Part shown: one piece after another, positions 17,252 through 24,950 of the stretch
Position numbering within the stretch: the first letter of the stretch is position 1
Layout: every line of letters begins with the position of its first letter
NCBI RefSeq assembly: GCF_029212575.1
Contig: NZ_JARGPK010000088.1
Coordinates: 1 to 64,000, forward strand
Length of the DNA stretch: 64,000 bases
From: Antarcticimicrobium sp.
GTDB lineage: Bacteria > Pseudomonadota > Alphaproteobacteria > Rhodobacterales > Rhodobacteraceae
Direction of reading: 5' to 3'
Notes under the pieces: model-generated
Told to the model about the DNA's origin: nothing
Databases searched by the model: none
What the model saw: the letters and a program-made list of their open reading frames with translations, nothing else
Translations under genes and position numbers: made by a program

Positions 17252-18862
17252 ATGAACAAGATCTTCGAAACGCCACTTTACCCCTATGCCCGCCACACGG
17301 ACGAGGATGCCTCTGTCCCGGTGCGGCACCGGGTCATCGTGGTCGGTGCCGGCCCCGTCGGCCTGGCTGCGGCCATCGACCTCGCCCAGCAGGGGATCGA
17401 GGTGGTGATCCTGGACGAGAACGACAAGGTGAGCTTCGGCAGCCGCGCGATCTGTTTCGCCAAGCGGCCGCTGGAAATCCTCGACCGTCTTGGCGCCGGT
17501 CAGCCGATGGTCGACAAGGGCGTCGTCTGGAACCTGGGCAAGGTGTTCTTCGACGACCGCAAGGTCTTTGAGTTCGATCTGCTGCCCGAGGCGGGCCACC
17601 AGCGCCCGGCCTTCATCAACCTGCAACAGTACTATTTCGAGGACTTCCTGGTGAACCGGGTCCGCGAATTGCAGGCCGAGGGTGCGCCGATCGAGATTCG
17701 CGGCCGCAACAAGGTCTCGGCGGTGGGCACCCATCCGGAGCATGTCACGCTGGAGATCGACACCCCCGAGGGCAGCTACAACATCGAGGCCGACTGGGTG
17801 ATCGCCTGCGACGGGGCCGGATCGCCGATGCGCGCGATGCTGGGCAAGGATTTCGTCGGCCGCGTGTTCGAGGACAACTTCCTGATCGCCGACGTGATCA
17901 TGGAGGCCGATTTCCCGACCGAACGCTGGTTCTGGTTCGATCCGCCGTTCAACCGGGGCCAGTCGGCGCTGCTGCACAAGCAGCCCGACGGCGTCTGGCG
18001 CATCGACCTGCAACTGGGCTGGGACATCGACAAGGAGCGCGAGAAGCGCCCCGAGAACGTGATCCCGCGGCTCAAGGCGATGCTGGGCGAGGAGGTGGAG
18101 TTCGAACTGGAATGGGTCAGCATCTATACCTTCCAGTGCCGCCGGATGGAGCAGTTCCGCCACGACCGGGTGATCTTTGCCGGCGACGCCGCGCATCAGG
18201 TCAGCCCGTTCGGCGCGCGCGGTGCCAACTCCGGCGTGCAGGATACCGACAACCTGATCTGGAAGCTCAGGCTGGTAATGGAGGGCAAGGCGCCCGAAAG
18301 CCTTCTGGACAGCTACGATCACGAACGGGTCCACGGGGCCGACGAGAACATCCTTAATTCCACCCGCTCGACCGATTTCATCACGCCAAAATCGGAGATG
18401 TCGCGGATGCTGCGGGATGCAGTGCTGGACTTGAGCGAGCATTACGAATTCGCCCGCCCGCTGGTGAATTCCGGCCGTCTCTCGGTGCCCTGCACCTATG
18501 ACGGCTCGCCGCTCAATTCGGCCGACGCGCTGGACGGGCCGGAGCGCACCCGCCCCGGATCGCCCTGCCCCGACGTCCCTTTGGGCGACAGCTTCCTGCT
18601 ACGGAAACTCGGCGACAGGTTCACCCTGCTGACCATCGACGCCGAGGCCCCCGACCTGATCGAGGAGGACGGCATCGAGGTCACGCGGCTGGCGCTCTCG
18701 ATCAAGGACGATCCGACGCTGGCGCTGAAGGAGCGGTATCTGGGAGATGCGACATCGGCGGTCTATCTGATCCGCCCCGATCAGCACGTGGCGGCCCGCC
18801 GATCCAGCTTTGACGAACCCCTGTTCCGCGCTGCCATCCGCCGCGCCACCGGCAAGGAGTGA
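17252..18862 (+). CDS. FAD-dependent aromatic monooxygenase (MhpA/PheA-like)
   Basis: A 536-residue class A flavoprotein hydroxylase. The dinucleotide fold is VIVVGAGPVGLAAAIDLAQQG near residues 29-50, the DG motif is WVIACDGAGSPMR, and the second FAD motif is VIFAGDAAHQVSPFGARGANSGVQD. A thioredoxin-like C-terminal domain follows. Such enzymes use NAD(P)H and O2 to hydroxylate phenolic acids. Given hmgA, fahA and maiA around it, making homogentisate from a hydroxyphenylacetate is a reasonable guess. The ATG at 17252 follows GGGAGAAAG. Confidence 0.87.
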   Translation: MNKIFETPLYPYARHTDEDASVPVRHRVIVVGAGPVGLAAAIDLAQQGIEVVILDENDKVSFGSRAICFAKRPLEILDRLGAGQPMVDKGVVWNLGKVFFDDRKVFEFDLLPEAGHQRPAFINLQQYYFEDFLVNRVRELQAEGAPIEIRGRNKVSAVGTHPEHVTLEIDTPEGSYNIEADWVIACDGAGSPMRAMLGKDFVGRVFEDNFLIADVIMEADFPTERWFWFDPPFNRGQSALLHKQPDGVWRIDLQLGWDIDKEREKRPENVIPRLKAMLGEEVEFELEWVSIYTFQCRRMEQFRHDRVIFAGDAAHQVSPFGARGANSGVQDTDNLIWKLRLVMEGKAPESLLDSYDHERVHGADENILNSTRSTDFITPKSEMSRMLRDAVLDLSEHYEFARPLVNSGRLSVPCTYDGSPLNSADALDGPERTRPGSPCPDVPLGDSFLLRKLGDRFTLLTIDAEAPDLIEEDGIEVTRLALSIKDDPTLALKERYLGDATSAVYLIRPDQHVAARRSSFDEPLFRAAIRRATGKE

Positions 18863-18867
18863 GACCC

Positions 18868-19068
18868 ATGTCCGACCTGATCCTGACCCCGAACATCGAC
18901 AGTGCCGACGATTTCTACGCCGAACTTCTGGCCACCCACGAGGGGCTGGAAACCGCCGACAGCAACGCGCTGAACGCGCGCCTGGTGCTGATCCTGGCCA
19001 ATCATATCGGCGACCGTGCCGTGCTGAGCCAGGCCCTGCGCGCCGCCAAGCTCAAAGAGGAGGAATAA
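18868..19068 (+). CDS. DUF2783 small protein
   Basis: A 66-residue acidic helical protein beginning MSDLILTPNIDSADDFYAELLATHEGL and ending LRAAKLKEEE. This small family usually lies beside FAD aromatic hydroxylases. It sits 5 bases after the hydroxylase stop and 3 bases before the VOC gene, so it is cotranscribed. It has no recognised catalytic motif and could be an accessory subunit. Confidence 0.8.
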   Translation: MSDLILTPNIDSADDFYAELLATHEGLETADSNALNARLVLILANHIGDRAVLSQALRAAKLKEEE

Positions 19069-19071
19069 CCG

Positions 19072-19614
19072 ATGAAAATCGAGAAAATTCACCATGTCGC
19101 CTACCGCTGCAAGGACGCCAAGGAAACCGTCGAGTGGTACGGCAAGATGCTGAACATGGATTTCGTGCTGGCGATCGCCGAGGATCACGTGCCCTCCACG
19201 CATGACCCCGACCCCTACATGCACATCTTTCTCGACGCAGGCGACGGCAACGTGCTGGCCTTCTTCGAACTGCCGACCAAGCCCGAGATGGGCCGCGATC
19301 CCAACACCCCTGAATGGGTGCAGCATATCGCCTTCAAGGTGAAGGACCGCGACGAGCTGATCGCGTTCAAGGAGCATCTGGAGGCCAGCGGCGTCGAGGT
19401 GCTGGGGGTGACGGATCACTCGATCTTCCACTCGATCTATTTCTTCGATCCCTCGGGCCACCGCGTCGAACTGGCCTGCCCGGATCCGGAGGAAGACGCG
19501 ATGCTGAAGAAACTCGACGCGGTGAAATGGGACATGCTGGAGGAATGGTCGAAGACCAGGAAGGCCCCCAAGCACGCCGAATGGATGCACGCGAAAGAGC
19601 TGAGCGACGTCTGA
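19072..19614 (+). CDS. VOC/glyoxalase-family protein of the homogentisate cluster
   Basis: A 180-residue vicinal-oxygen-chelate protein with two beta-alpha-beta units. It begins KIEKIHHVAYRCKDAKETVEWYGKML; potential metal ligands are His7 or His8, the His in VQHIAFKV and the Glu in GHRVELACPD. It could be a dioxygenase, isomerase or lyase. It follows DUF2783 by 3 bases and precedes maiA, so it belongs to the aromatic cluster, but the reaction cannot be told from sequence alone. Confidence 0.82.
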   Translation: MKIEKIHHVAYRCKDAKETVEWYGKMLNMDFVLAIAEDHVPSTHDPDPYMHIFLDAGDGNVLAFFELPTKPEMGRDPNTPEWVQHIAFKVKDRDELIAFKEHLEASGVEVLGVTDHSIFHSIYFFDPSGHRVELACPDPEEDAMLKKLDAVKWDMLEEWSKTRKAPKHAEWMHAKELSDV

Positions 19615-19765
19615 GGCGCAATCCCAGGGCAAACCGGGTTCAGGCCCCGGGGGCGATCATCGCCCTCGCGGCCGATGCCTGTTGCGACCGCCGATGGCAT
19701 ATGGCCCATCCCCGGGCGAGCAGTTAACCTTCTGCTGAACACGGAACCAACACGGGAGAACGGGC

Positions 19766-20404
19766 ATGACTGAAGCTGTGCTCTATGACTACTGGCGCTC
19801 TTCGGCCAGCTACCGGATGCGGGTCGCGCTGAACCTGGCCGGGATTGCCTTTACCTCGGTCCCGGTCGATCTGGTGGCAAAGGAGCACAAGACGCCCGAG
19901 CACATCGCACGCCACCCGCAGGGGCTGGTGCCGGTGCTCGAGATCGACGGCCTGCGCCTGACCCAGTCGCTGTCGATGCTCGATTACCTCGACCGGACCC
20001 GCACCATGGGGCTGCTGCCCGAAGACCCCGCCCGGCGCGCGGCGCAGACGGCCCTGGCCCATGCGATCGCGGTGGACATCCACCCGGTCTGCAACCTTCA
20101 GGTGGTCGCCTATGCCGCGGAAATTACCGGAAACCGCGAGGGTGTCCGCGAGGACTGGATGAAACGCTTTATCCGGCCCGGCCTGCAGGCGGTCGAAACC
20201 ATGCTGGGAGGTTTCGAGCAGTCCCCCTTTTGTTGCGGCGACACGCCGGGCCTCGCCGACATCTGCCTGATGCCGCAGATGTACAACGCCCGCCGCTGGG
20301 GCGTGGAGGTGTCCGACCTGCCGCGCATTCTCGCCATCGAGGCCGCCTGCGCCGATCACCCGGCGTTTGCCGCCGCCCACCCGGACCGGTGCAGGCCGGC
20401 CTGA
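19766..20404 (+). CDS. maiA: Maleylacetoacetate isomerase (zeta-class GST)
   Basis: A 212-residue glutathione-dependent isomerase converting maleylacetoacetate to fumarylacetoacetate. The N-terminal thioredoxin fold carries the zeta-class signature YWRSSASYRMRVALNLAG, with HPQGLVPVLEIDG and TQSLSMLDYLD for glutathione binding. The C-terminal helical domain has HPVCNLQV and GDTPGLADICLMPQ. Together with hmgA and fahA it completes the homogentisate route. The 150 bases before it hold no gene. Confidence 0.95.
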   Translation: MTEAVLYDYWRSSASYRMRVALNLAGIAFTSVPVDLVAKEHKTPEHIARHPQGLVPVLEIDGLRLTQSLSMLDYLDRTRTMGLLPEDPARRAAQTALAHAIAVDIHPVCNLQVVAYAAEITGNREGVREDWMKRFIRPGLQAVETMLGGFEQSPFCCGDTPGLADICLMPQMYNARRWGVEVSDLPRILAIEAACADHPAFAAAHPDRCRPA

Positions 20405-20420
20405 TCCCGCGTCCGGCGTC

Positions 20421-20867
20421 TCAGCCTTGATCGGCGGCGCCGGTTTCGTGCACCTCGTTCAGCAGATCCAGCAACAACTCATAGCGCGTCTCGCCCAACC
20501 GCGCCCGCAGGCTGTCCTTCAGAGCGGTGCTGGCATCCAGGTTGGCCGCGATCACTTTCGACCCTTCGGCGCTGATCCGGACCACCTGCTTGCGCTTGTC
20601 GTTCTCGTCGCGGCGGCGCATGATCATCCCTTTCTCCTCCAGCTTCTGCAGGATTCGTGTCAGGCTGGGCAGCAACAGACAGGCCTCCTCGGCGATCCGG
20701 GTCGGCTCCATCGCGCCGGCCTCGTCGAGCACGCGCAACACGCGCCATTGCTGCTCGGTGATGCCCACGTCGGTCAGCATCATGCGAATCGGGCCCATGA
20801 CCTGTTCGCGCGCCCGCAAGAGCGCAATCGGCAATGAGCGGGAGGTAGATGGCAATCCTCTGGTCAT
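20421..20867 (-). CDS. hpaR: Homoprotocatechuate operon regulator HpaR (MarR family)
   Basis: A 148-residue MarR protein with the HpaR-like N-terminus SRSLPIALLRAREQVMGPIRMMLTDVGITEQQWRVLRVL. The helix-turn-helix is EPTRIAEEACLLLPSLTRILQKLEEKGMI, and the wing is RRRDENDKRKQVVRIS. It is divergent from hpaF with 112 bases between starts, as for E. coli hpaR, which represses the meta-cleavage operon until substrate binds. Confidence 0.92.
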   Translation of the reverse strand: MTRGLPSTSRSLPIALLRAREQVMGPIRMMLTDVGITEQQWRVLRVLDEAGAMEPTRIAEEACLLLPSLTRILQKLEEKGMIMRRRDENDKRKQVVRISAEGSKVIAANLDASTALKDSLRARLGETRYELLLDLLNEVHETGAADQG

Positions 20868-20923
20868 GGGCCATCTTTGCCGACCTATGGTGCTCGGTGC
20901 AATCGGTCATCGTGTCACCGGAG

Positions 20924-20954
20924 TTGACAAACTCCTTGATTTAGTAAACATGTT
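20924..20954 (+). promoter_or_regulatory. Candidate hpa operon promoter and HpaR operator
   Basis: TTGACA at 20924-20929 is a consensus -35 element. The perfect palindrome AACATGTT (20947-20954) lies where the -10 region would be, inside an AT-rich stretch, 26 bases before the hpaF start. A repressor there would block RNA polymerase. This is inferred from position. Confidence 0.45.
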
Positions 20955-20979
20955 AAGCAATAAAGCGGAGGTGGGGCGC

Positions 20980-21375
20980 ATGGCGCATTTGATGGTCGAT
21001 TACTCGGCAAACGTGGAGGACTGGGTCGACATGGCCGGGTTCTGCGACGCGCTGCGCCGCGCCGCGATCGAGACCGGCGCGCTGCCGATGCCGGGGATCC
21101 GGGTGCGGGCGATGCGGACCGATCATGTCTCCATCGCCGACGGCGATCCCGGTCACGGCTATGTCGATATCTCGGTCCGCCTGCGCGGTGGCCGCGATCT
21201 GGACACCCGCAAGGCCGCCACCGCGCATATCTTCGCCGCCGCCGAAACCTTCCTCGCGCCGGTCATGGCGGTCCGCTCGCTCGCCCTGTCGCTGGAGATG
21301 CGCGACATCGACCCCGAGCTTGCCCCCAAGACCGGCACCATCCGCGACCATCTGAAAAGGGGCGACCTGACATGA
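20980..21375 (+). CDS. hpaF: 5-carboxymethyl-2-hydroxymuconate delta-isomerase
   Basis: A 131-residue tautomerase-fold protein (E. coli HpaF about 126). It begins MAHLMVDYSANVED, and family markers are GALPMPGIRVRAMRTDHVSIADG and GYVDISVRLRGGRD. It isomerises the keto-enol product of the HpaE step. The ATG at 20980 follows GCGGAGG and the stop overlaps the hpaE start by four bases. The catalytic N-terminal Pro of this family would follow a processed Met; here residue 2 is Ala, with Pro appearing only later. Confidence 0.88.
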   Translation: MAHLMVDYSANVEDWVDMAGFCDALRRAAIETGALPMPGIRVRAMRTDHVSIADGDPGHGYVDISVRLRGGRDLDTRKAATAHIFAAAETFLAPVMAVRSLALSLEMRDIDPELAPKTGTIRDHLKRGDLT

Positions 21376-22883
21376 CCGCACTGACCGAGAACATCGAGAA
21401 ACTAAACGGCTACCTCGCCCGCTTTCGCGAGGGCGGCATCCAGAACCTGATTGCGGGCAAAAGCCGCCCGGCGGCCTCGGGCGCGGTATTCGACACCACC
21501 TCGCCCGTCGATGAAAGCGTGATCTGCCCGGTCGCGCGCGGTGGAGCTGAGGATATCGACGCCGCCGCCCGGGCCGCGGCGCAGGCCTTTCCCGCATGGG
21601 CCGCGATGCCGGCGGCGGAGCGCAAGACAATCCTGATCCGCATCGCCGAGGGGATCGAGGCCCGCGCCGAGGAAATCGCCCTTTGCGAATGCTGGGATAC
21701 CGGCCAGGCGCTGCGCTTCATGTCCAAGGCGGCGCTGCGCGGGGCGGCCAACTTCCGCTTTTTCGCCGACAAGGTGAGCAGCGCCCGCGACGGCCAGAAC
21801 CTGCGCTCGCCCACGTTGATGAACGTCACCACCCGCGTACCACTGGGCCCGGTGGGGGTGATCACGCCGTGGAACACGCCCTTCATGCTGTCGACGTGGA
21901 AGATTGCGCCGGCGCTCGCCGCTGGCTGCACCGTGGTCCACAAACCGGCCGAGTTCAGCCCGCTCACCGCCCGCATCCTGGCAGAAATCGCCCATGAGGC
22001 CGGGTTGCCCGACGGGGTGTGGAACCTGGTGAACGGATTTGGCGAGGATGCCGGCCGCGCGCTGACCGAGCATCCCGCCATCAAGGCCATTGCCTTTGTC
22101 GGCGAATCGAAAACCGGCAGCATGATCATGAAACAGGGCGCCGATACGCTGAAACGGGTGCATTTCGAACTGGGCGGCAAGAACCCTGTCGTGGTGTTCG
22201 ACGATGCCGATCTGGACCGCGCGCTGGATGCGGCGATCTTCATGATCTATTCGCTCAACGGCGAACGCTGCACCTCCTCCTCGCGCCTGCTGGTGCAGGA
22301 CACCGTCGCGGACGAATTCGAGGCGAAACTGACCGAGCGGGTCAACACCATCCGCGTCGGCCATCCGCTGGACCCGGAAACCGAGGTCGGCCCGCTGATC
22401 CACAAGGTGCATTTCGACAAGGTGGCCTCCTATTTCGACATCGCGAAAACCGATGGCGCCACCGTGGCCGCCGGCGGCCTCCGGGTGGGCGATCAGGGCT
22501 GGTTCGTGCGTCCCACGCTGTTCACCGGGGCCACCAACGACATGAGGATCGCGCAAGAGGAGATCTTTGGCCCCGTCCTCACCTCAATCCGCTTCGCGAC
22601 CGAAGAGGAGGCGCTGAAGATCGCCAATGACACCCAATACGGCCTGACCGCCTATGTCTGGACCAACGACCTGACCCGCGCACTGCGCTTTACCGACCGG
22701 CTGGAGGCAGGCATGATCTGGGTGAACTCGGAAAACGTGCGGCACCTGCCCACCCCCTTCGGCGGCGTCAAGGCCAGCGGCATCGGGCGGGACGGCGGCG
22801 ACTGGTCGTTCGAGTTCTACATGGAGCAGAAACACGTGGGCTTTGCCCTGGGCCAACACAGGATTCCCCGTCTGGGCGTCTAG
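21372..22883 (+). CDS. hpaE: 5-carboxymethyl-2-hydroxymuconate semialdehyde dehydrogenase
   Basis: A 503-residue aldehyde dehydrogenase oxidising the ring-cleavage product with NAD. Family features are GPVGVITPWNTPFMLSTWKIAPALAAGCTVVHKPAE, FVGESKTGS, the catalytic Glu in FELGGKNPVVVFDDAD and the catalytic Cys in NGERCTSSSRLLV. The start overlaps the hpaF stop. Context with hpaD, F, G, H and I sets the substrate. Confidence 0.94.
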   Translation: MTALTENIEKLNGYLARFREGGIQNLIAGKSRPAASGAVFDTTSPVDESVICPVARGGAEDIDAAARAAAQAFPAWAAMPAAERKTILIRIAEGIEARAEEIALCECWDTGQALRFMSKAALRGAANFRFFADKVSSARDGQNLRSPTLMNVTTRVPLGPVGVITPWNTPFMLSTWKIAPALAAGCTVVHKPAEFSPLTARILAEIAHEAGLPDGVWNLVNGFGEDAGRALTEHPAIKAIAFVGESKTGSMIMKQGADTLKRVHFELGGKNPVVVFDDADLDRALDAAIFMIYSLNGERCTSSSRLLVQDTVADEFEAKLTERVNTIRVGHPLDPETEVGPLIHKVHFDKVASYFDIAKTDGATVAAGGLRVGDQGWFVRPTLFTGATNDMRIAQEEIFGPVLTSIRFATEEEALKIANDTQYGLTAYVWTNDLTRALRFTDRLEAGMIWVNSENVRHLPTPFGGVKASGIGRDGGDWSFEFYMEQKHVGFALGQHRIPRLGV

Positions 22884-22919
22884 CCCCGAGGAGAGGCGCG
22901 AAGTTTCAAGGAGAAGACT

Positions 22920-23774
22920 ATGGGAGAGATCGTTCTCGCCGCCAAATGCACCCATGTGCCGACCATGCTGATGTCGGAACGGCCCGGCCCGGTAGAGGGC
23001 AAGCGGCAGCCGGCCATCGACGGCCATGCCGAGATTGCCCGCCGCGCCAAGGCGCTGGGGGCGGATACGGTGGTGATCTGCGACACCCACTGGGTGATCA
23101 ACGCGGGCTTTCACATCAACGCCAACGCGCGGTTCAAGGGGCTCTTTACCTCGAACGAGTTTCCCCAGTTCATCCAGGATCTGCCCTACGACTACCAGGG
23201 CAACCCGGAGTTGGGCGACGCGATTGCCAAGGCGGCCTGCGACCTGGGCGCGCACACGCTGTCGCACCATCTGGACAGCCTGCACCTGGAATACGGCACG
23301 CTGGTGCCGATGCGCTTCATGGCCCGCGAACATGAGATGAAGGTCGTTTCCGTCGCCGCCTGGTGCACGGTGCACGACCATCAGGAAAGCCGCATCGTCG
23401 GCGCGGCGATCCGCAAGGCGGTCGAGGAGAGCGACAGCAAGGTGTTGCTCGTGGCCTCCGGCTCGCTCTCCCACAAGATCTGGGCGAACAAGGACTATGC
23501 CGCCAACAACGGCACCTTTACCATCAGCTCGGAGTTCAACCGGCAGATGGACCTGCATGTGCTGGAGATGTGGAAATCCGGCGATCACGCCACCTTCCTC
23601 AAGATGCTGCCGGAATACGCCCGCCATTGCAGCGGCGAGGGGTCGATGCACGATACCGCCATGCTTTACGGCGCGCTGGGCTGGGACAGGTACGATGCAA
23701 GATGCGAGGTGGTGACACCCTATTTCCCCTCCTCCGGCACCGGCCAGACCAACGTGATCTTTCCGGTTCAATAG
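22920..23774 (+). CDS. hpaD: Homoprotocatechuate 2,3-dioxygenase, LigB-type (class III)
   Basis: A 284-residue class III extradiol dioxygenase colinear with E. coli HpaD. It shows AAKCTHVPTM, AIDGHAEIARR, DTHWVINAGFHINA, ASGSLSHKIW and SSGTGQTNVIFP. By analogy with LigB the iron ligands are His12, His57 and Glu240, with His185 as acid/base. It cleaves 3,4-dihydroxyphenylacetate between C2 and C3. The start follows AAGGAGAAG. A second, unrelated enzyme for the same reaction lies 132 bases downstream. Confidence 0.95.
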   Translation: MGEIVLAAKCTHVPTMLMSERPGPVEGKRQPAIDGHAEIARRAKALGADTVVICDTHWVINAGFHINANARFKGLFTSNEFPQFIQDLPYDYQGNPELGDAIAKAACDLGAHTLSHHLDSLHLEYGTLVPMRFMAREHEMKVVSVAAWCTVHDHQESRIVGAAIRKAVEESDSKVLLVASGSLSHKIWANKDYAANNGTFTISSEFNRQMDLHVLEMWKSGDHATFLKMLPEYARHCSGEGSMHDTAMLYGALGWDRYDARCEVVTPYFPSSGTGQTNVIFPVQ

Positions 23775-23841
23775 GCCGAGATGACCGAAACGACGCGATA
23801 CGAACGGACCCTGGGCATGGAATTTTCAGAAAACTCCAAAC

Positions 23842-23862
23842 CGAACTTTTCGGAAAAGTTCG
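23842..23862 (+). other. Perfect hairpin between the two dioxygenase genes
   Basis: CGAACTTTT-CGG-AAAAGTTCG is a 9-bp stem with a 3-base loop in the 132-bp spacer. No T-run follows, so it is not an ordinary terminator. It could stabilise or cut the operon mRNA, or bind a regulator. Confidence 0.5.
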
Positions 23863-23906
23863 CCCCGGCCCGACCGCCGCGCTGACCTCCCCGAAAGGAA
23901 CCCGCC

Positions 23907-24887
23907 ATGCCCATCCCCGCCCCGAACCTCTACCCGCCGTTCAACATCGTCCGGCTCAGCCATGTGGAACTGATCGTCACCGATCTGGCGAAATCGCGCG
24001 CCTTCTACGTCGACACACTGGGCCTGCAGGTCACCGACGAGGACAGCGAGACGATCTATCTGCGCGCGATGGAGGAACGGGGGCATCACTGTCTGGTGCT
24101 GCGCAAGGGGGAGGACCCGCGCGCCCGCGATCTGGGCTTCAAGCTGTTCGACGACGACAGCCTCGACAAGGCCGAAGCCTTCTTCAAGGGCAGGGATCTG
24201 CCCGTGGAGTGGGTCGATCGCCCGTATCAGTCGCGCACCTTCCGCACCCGTGATCCGCATGGCATCCCGCTGGAATTCTACGTCAAGATGGACAGGCTGC
24301 CGCCGATCCACCAGAAATACGCGCTCTATCGCGGCGTGAAGCCCCTGCGCATCGACCATTTCAACGTCTTCTCGCCCAGCGTGGACGAAAGCGTCGCCTT
24401 TTATAACGAATTGGGCTTTCGCGTCACCGAATACACCGAGGACGAGGACAGCGGCCATCTCTGGGCTGCCTGGACCCACCGCAAGGGCGGCGTGCATGAC
24501 ATGGCCTTTACCAACGGCACCGGGCCGCGGCTGCATCACACCGCGTTCTGGGTGCCGACGCCTCTGAACATCATCGACCTGCTCGACCTGATGGCGACCA
24601 CCGGCTGGGTCGACAACATCGAACGCGGGCCGGGGCGGCACGGGATTTCAAACGCCTTCTTCCTCTACATCCGCGATCCCGACGGTCACCGGATCGAGAT
24701 CTATTGCTCGGACTACCAGACCGTCGACCCGGATCTGGAGCCGATCAAATGGGATCTGAAGGACCCGCAGCGCCAGACGCTCTGGGGCGCGCCTGCGCCG
24801 CGCTCCTGGTTCGAGGAAGGTAGCCTGTTCGAGGGAACCGCGCCGGTACCCGCGCAGCTCAAGGCGCAGCCGATCATTGCACCCTGA
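23907..24887 (+). CDS. Homoprotocatechuate 2,3-dioxygenase, VOC-type (class I)
   Basis: A 326-residue extradiol dioxygenase of the vicinal-oxygen-chelate superfamily, like the Brevibacterium fuscum enzyme. The iron triad is His151 (LRIDHFNVFSP), His211 (LHHTAFWV) and Glu264 (HRIEIYCSD). The second-sphere residues Asn153, His197 and Tyr254 occur at matching spacing. All active-site residues are present, so it should be active on the same ring as HpaD. It has its own AAAGGAA ribosome binding site and lies inside the hpa operon. Confidence 0.92.
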   Translation: MPIPAPNLYPPFNIVRLSHVELIVTDLAKSRAFYVDTLGLQVTDEDSETIYLRAMEERGHHCLVLRKGEDPRARDLGFKLFDDDSLDKAEAFFKGRDLPVEWVDRPYQSRTFRTRDPHGIPLEFYVKMDRLPPIHQKYALYRGVKPLRIDHFNVFSPSVDESVAFYNELGFRVTEYTEDEDSGHLWAAWTHRKGGVHDMAFTNGTGPRLHHTAFWVPTPLNIIDLLDLMATTGWVDNIERGPGRHGISNAFFLYIRDPDGHRIEIYCSDYQTVDPDLEPIKWDLKDPQRQTLWGAPAPRSWFEEGSLFEGTAPVPAQLKAQPIIAP

Positions 24888-24950
24888 GGCAGACATTCAT
24901 AACACGAAACCGCGCCCGCACGGCGGCCAGCACGGCAACTGGAGCTATCA

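Noticed and set aside
19072-19614. 4-hydroxyphenylpyruvate dioxygenase
   Set aside because: The protein is 180 residues with a short VOC fold, about half the length of that enzyme, and lacks its C-terminal iron-site motifs.
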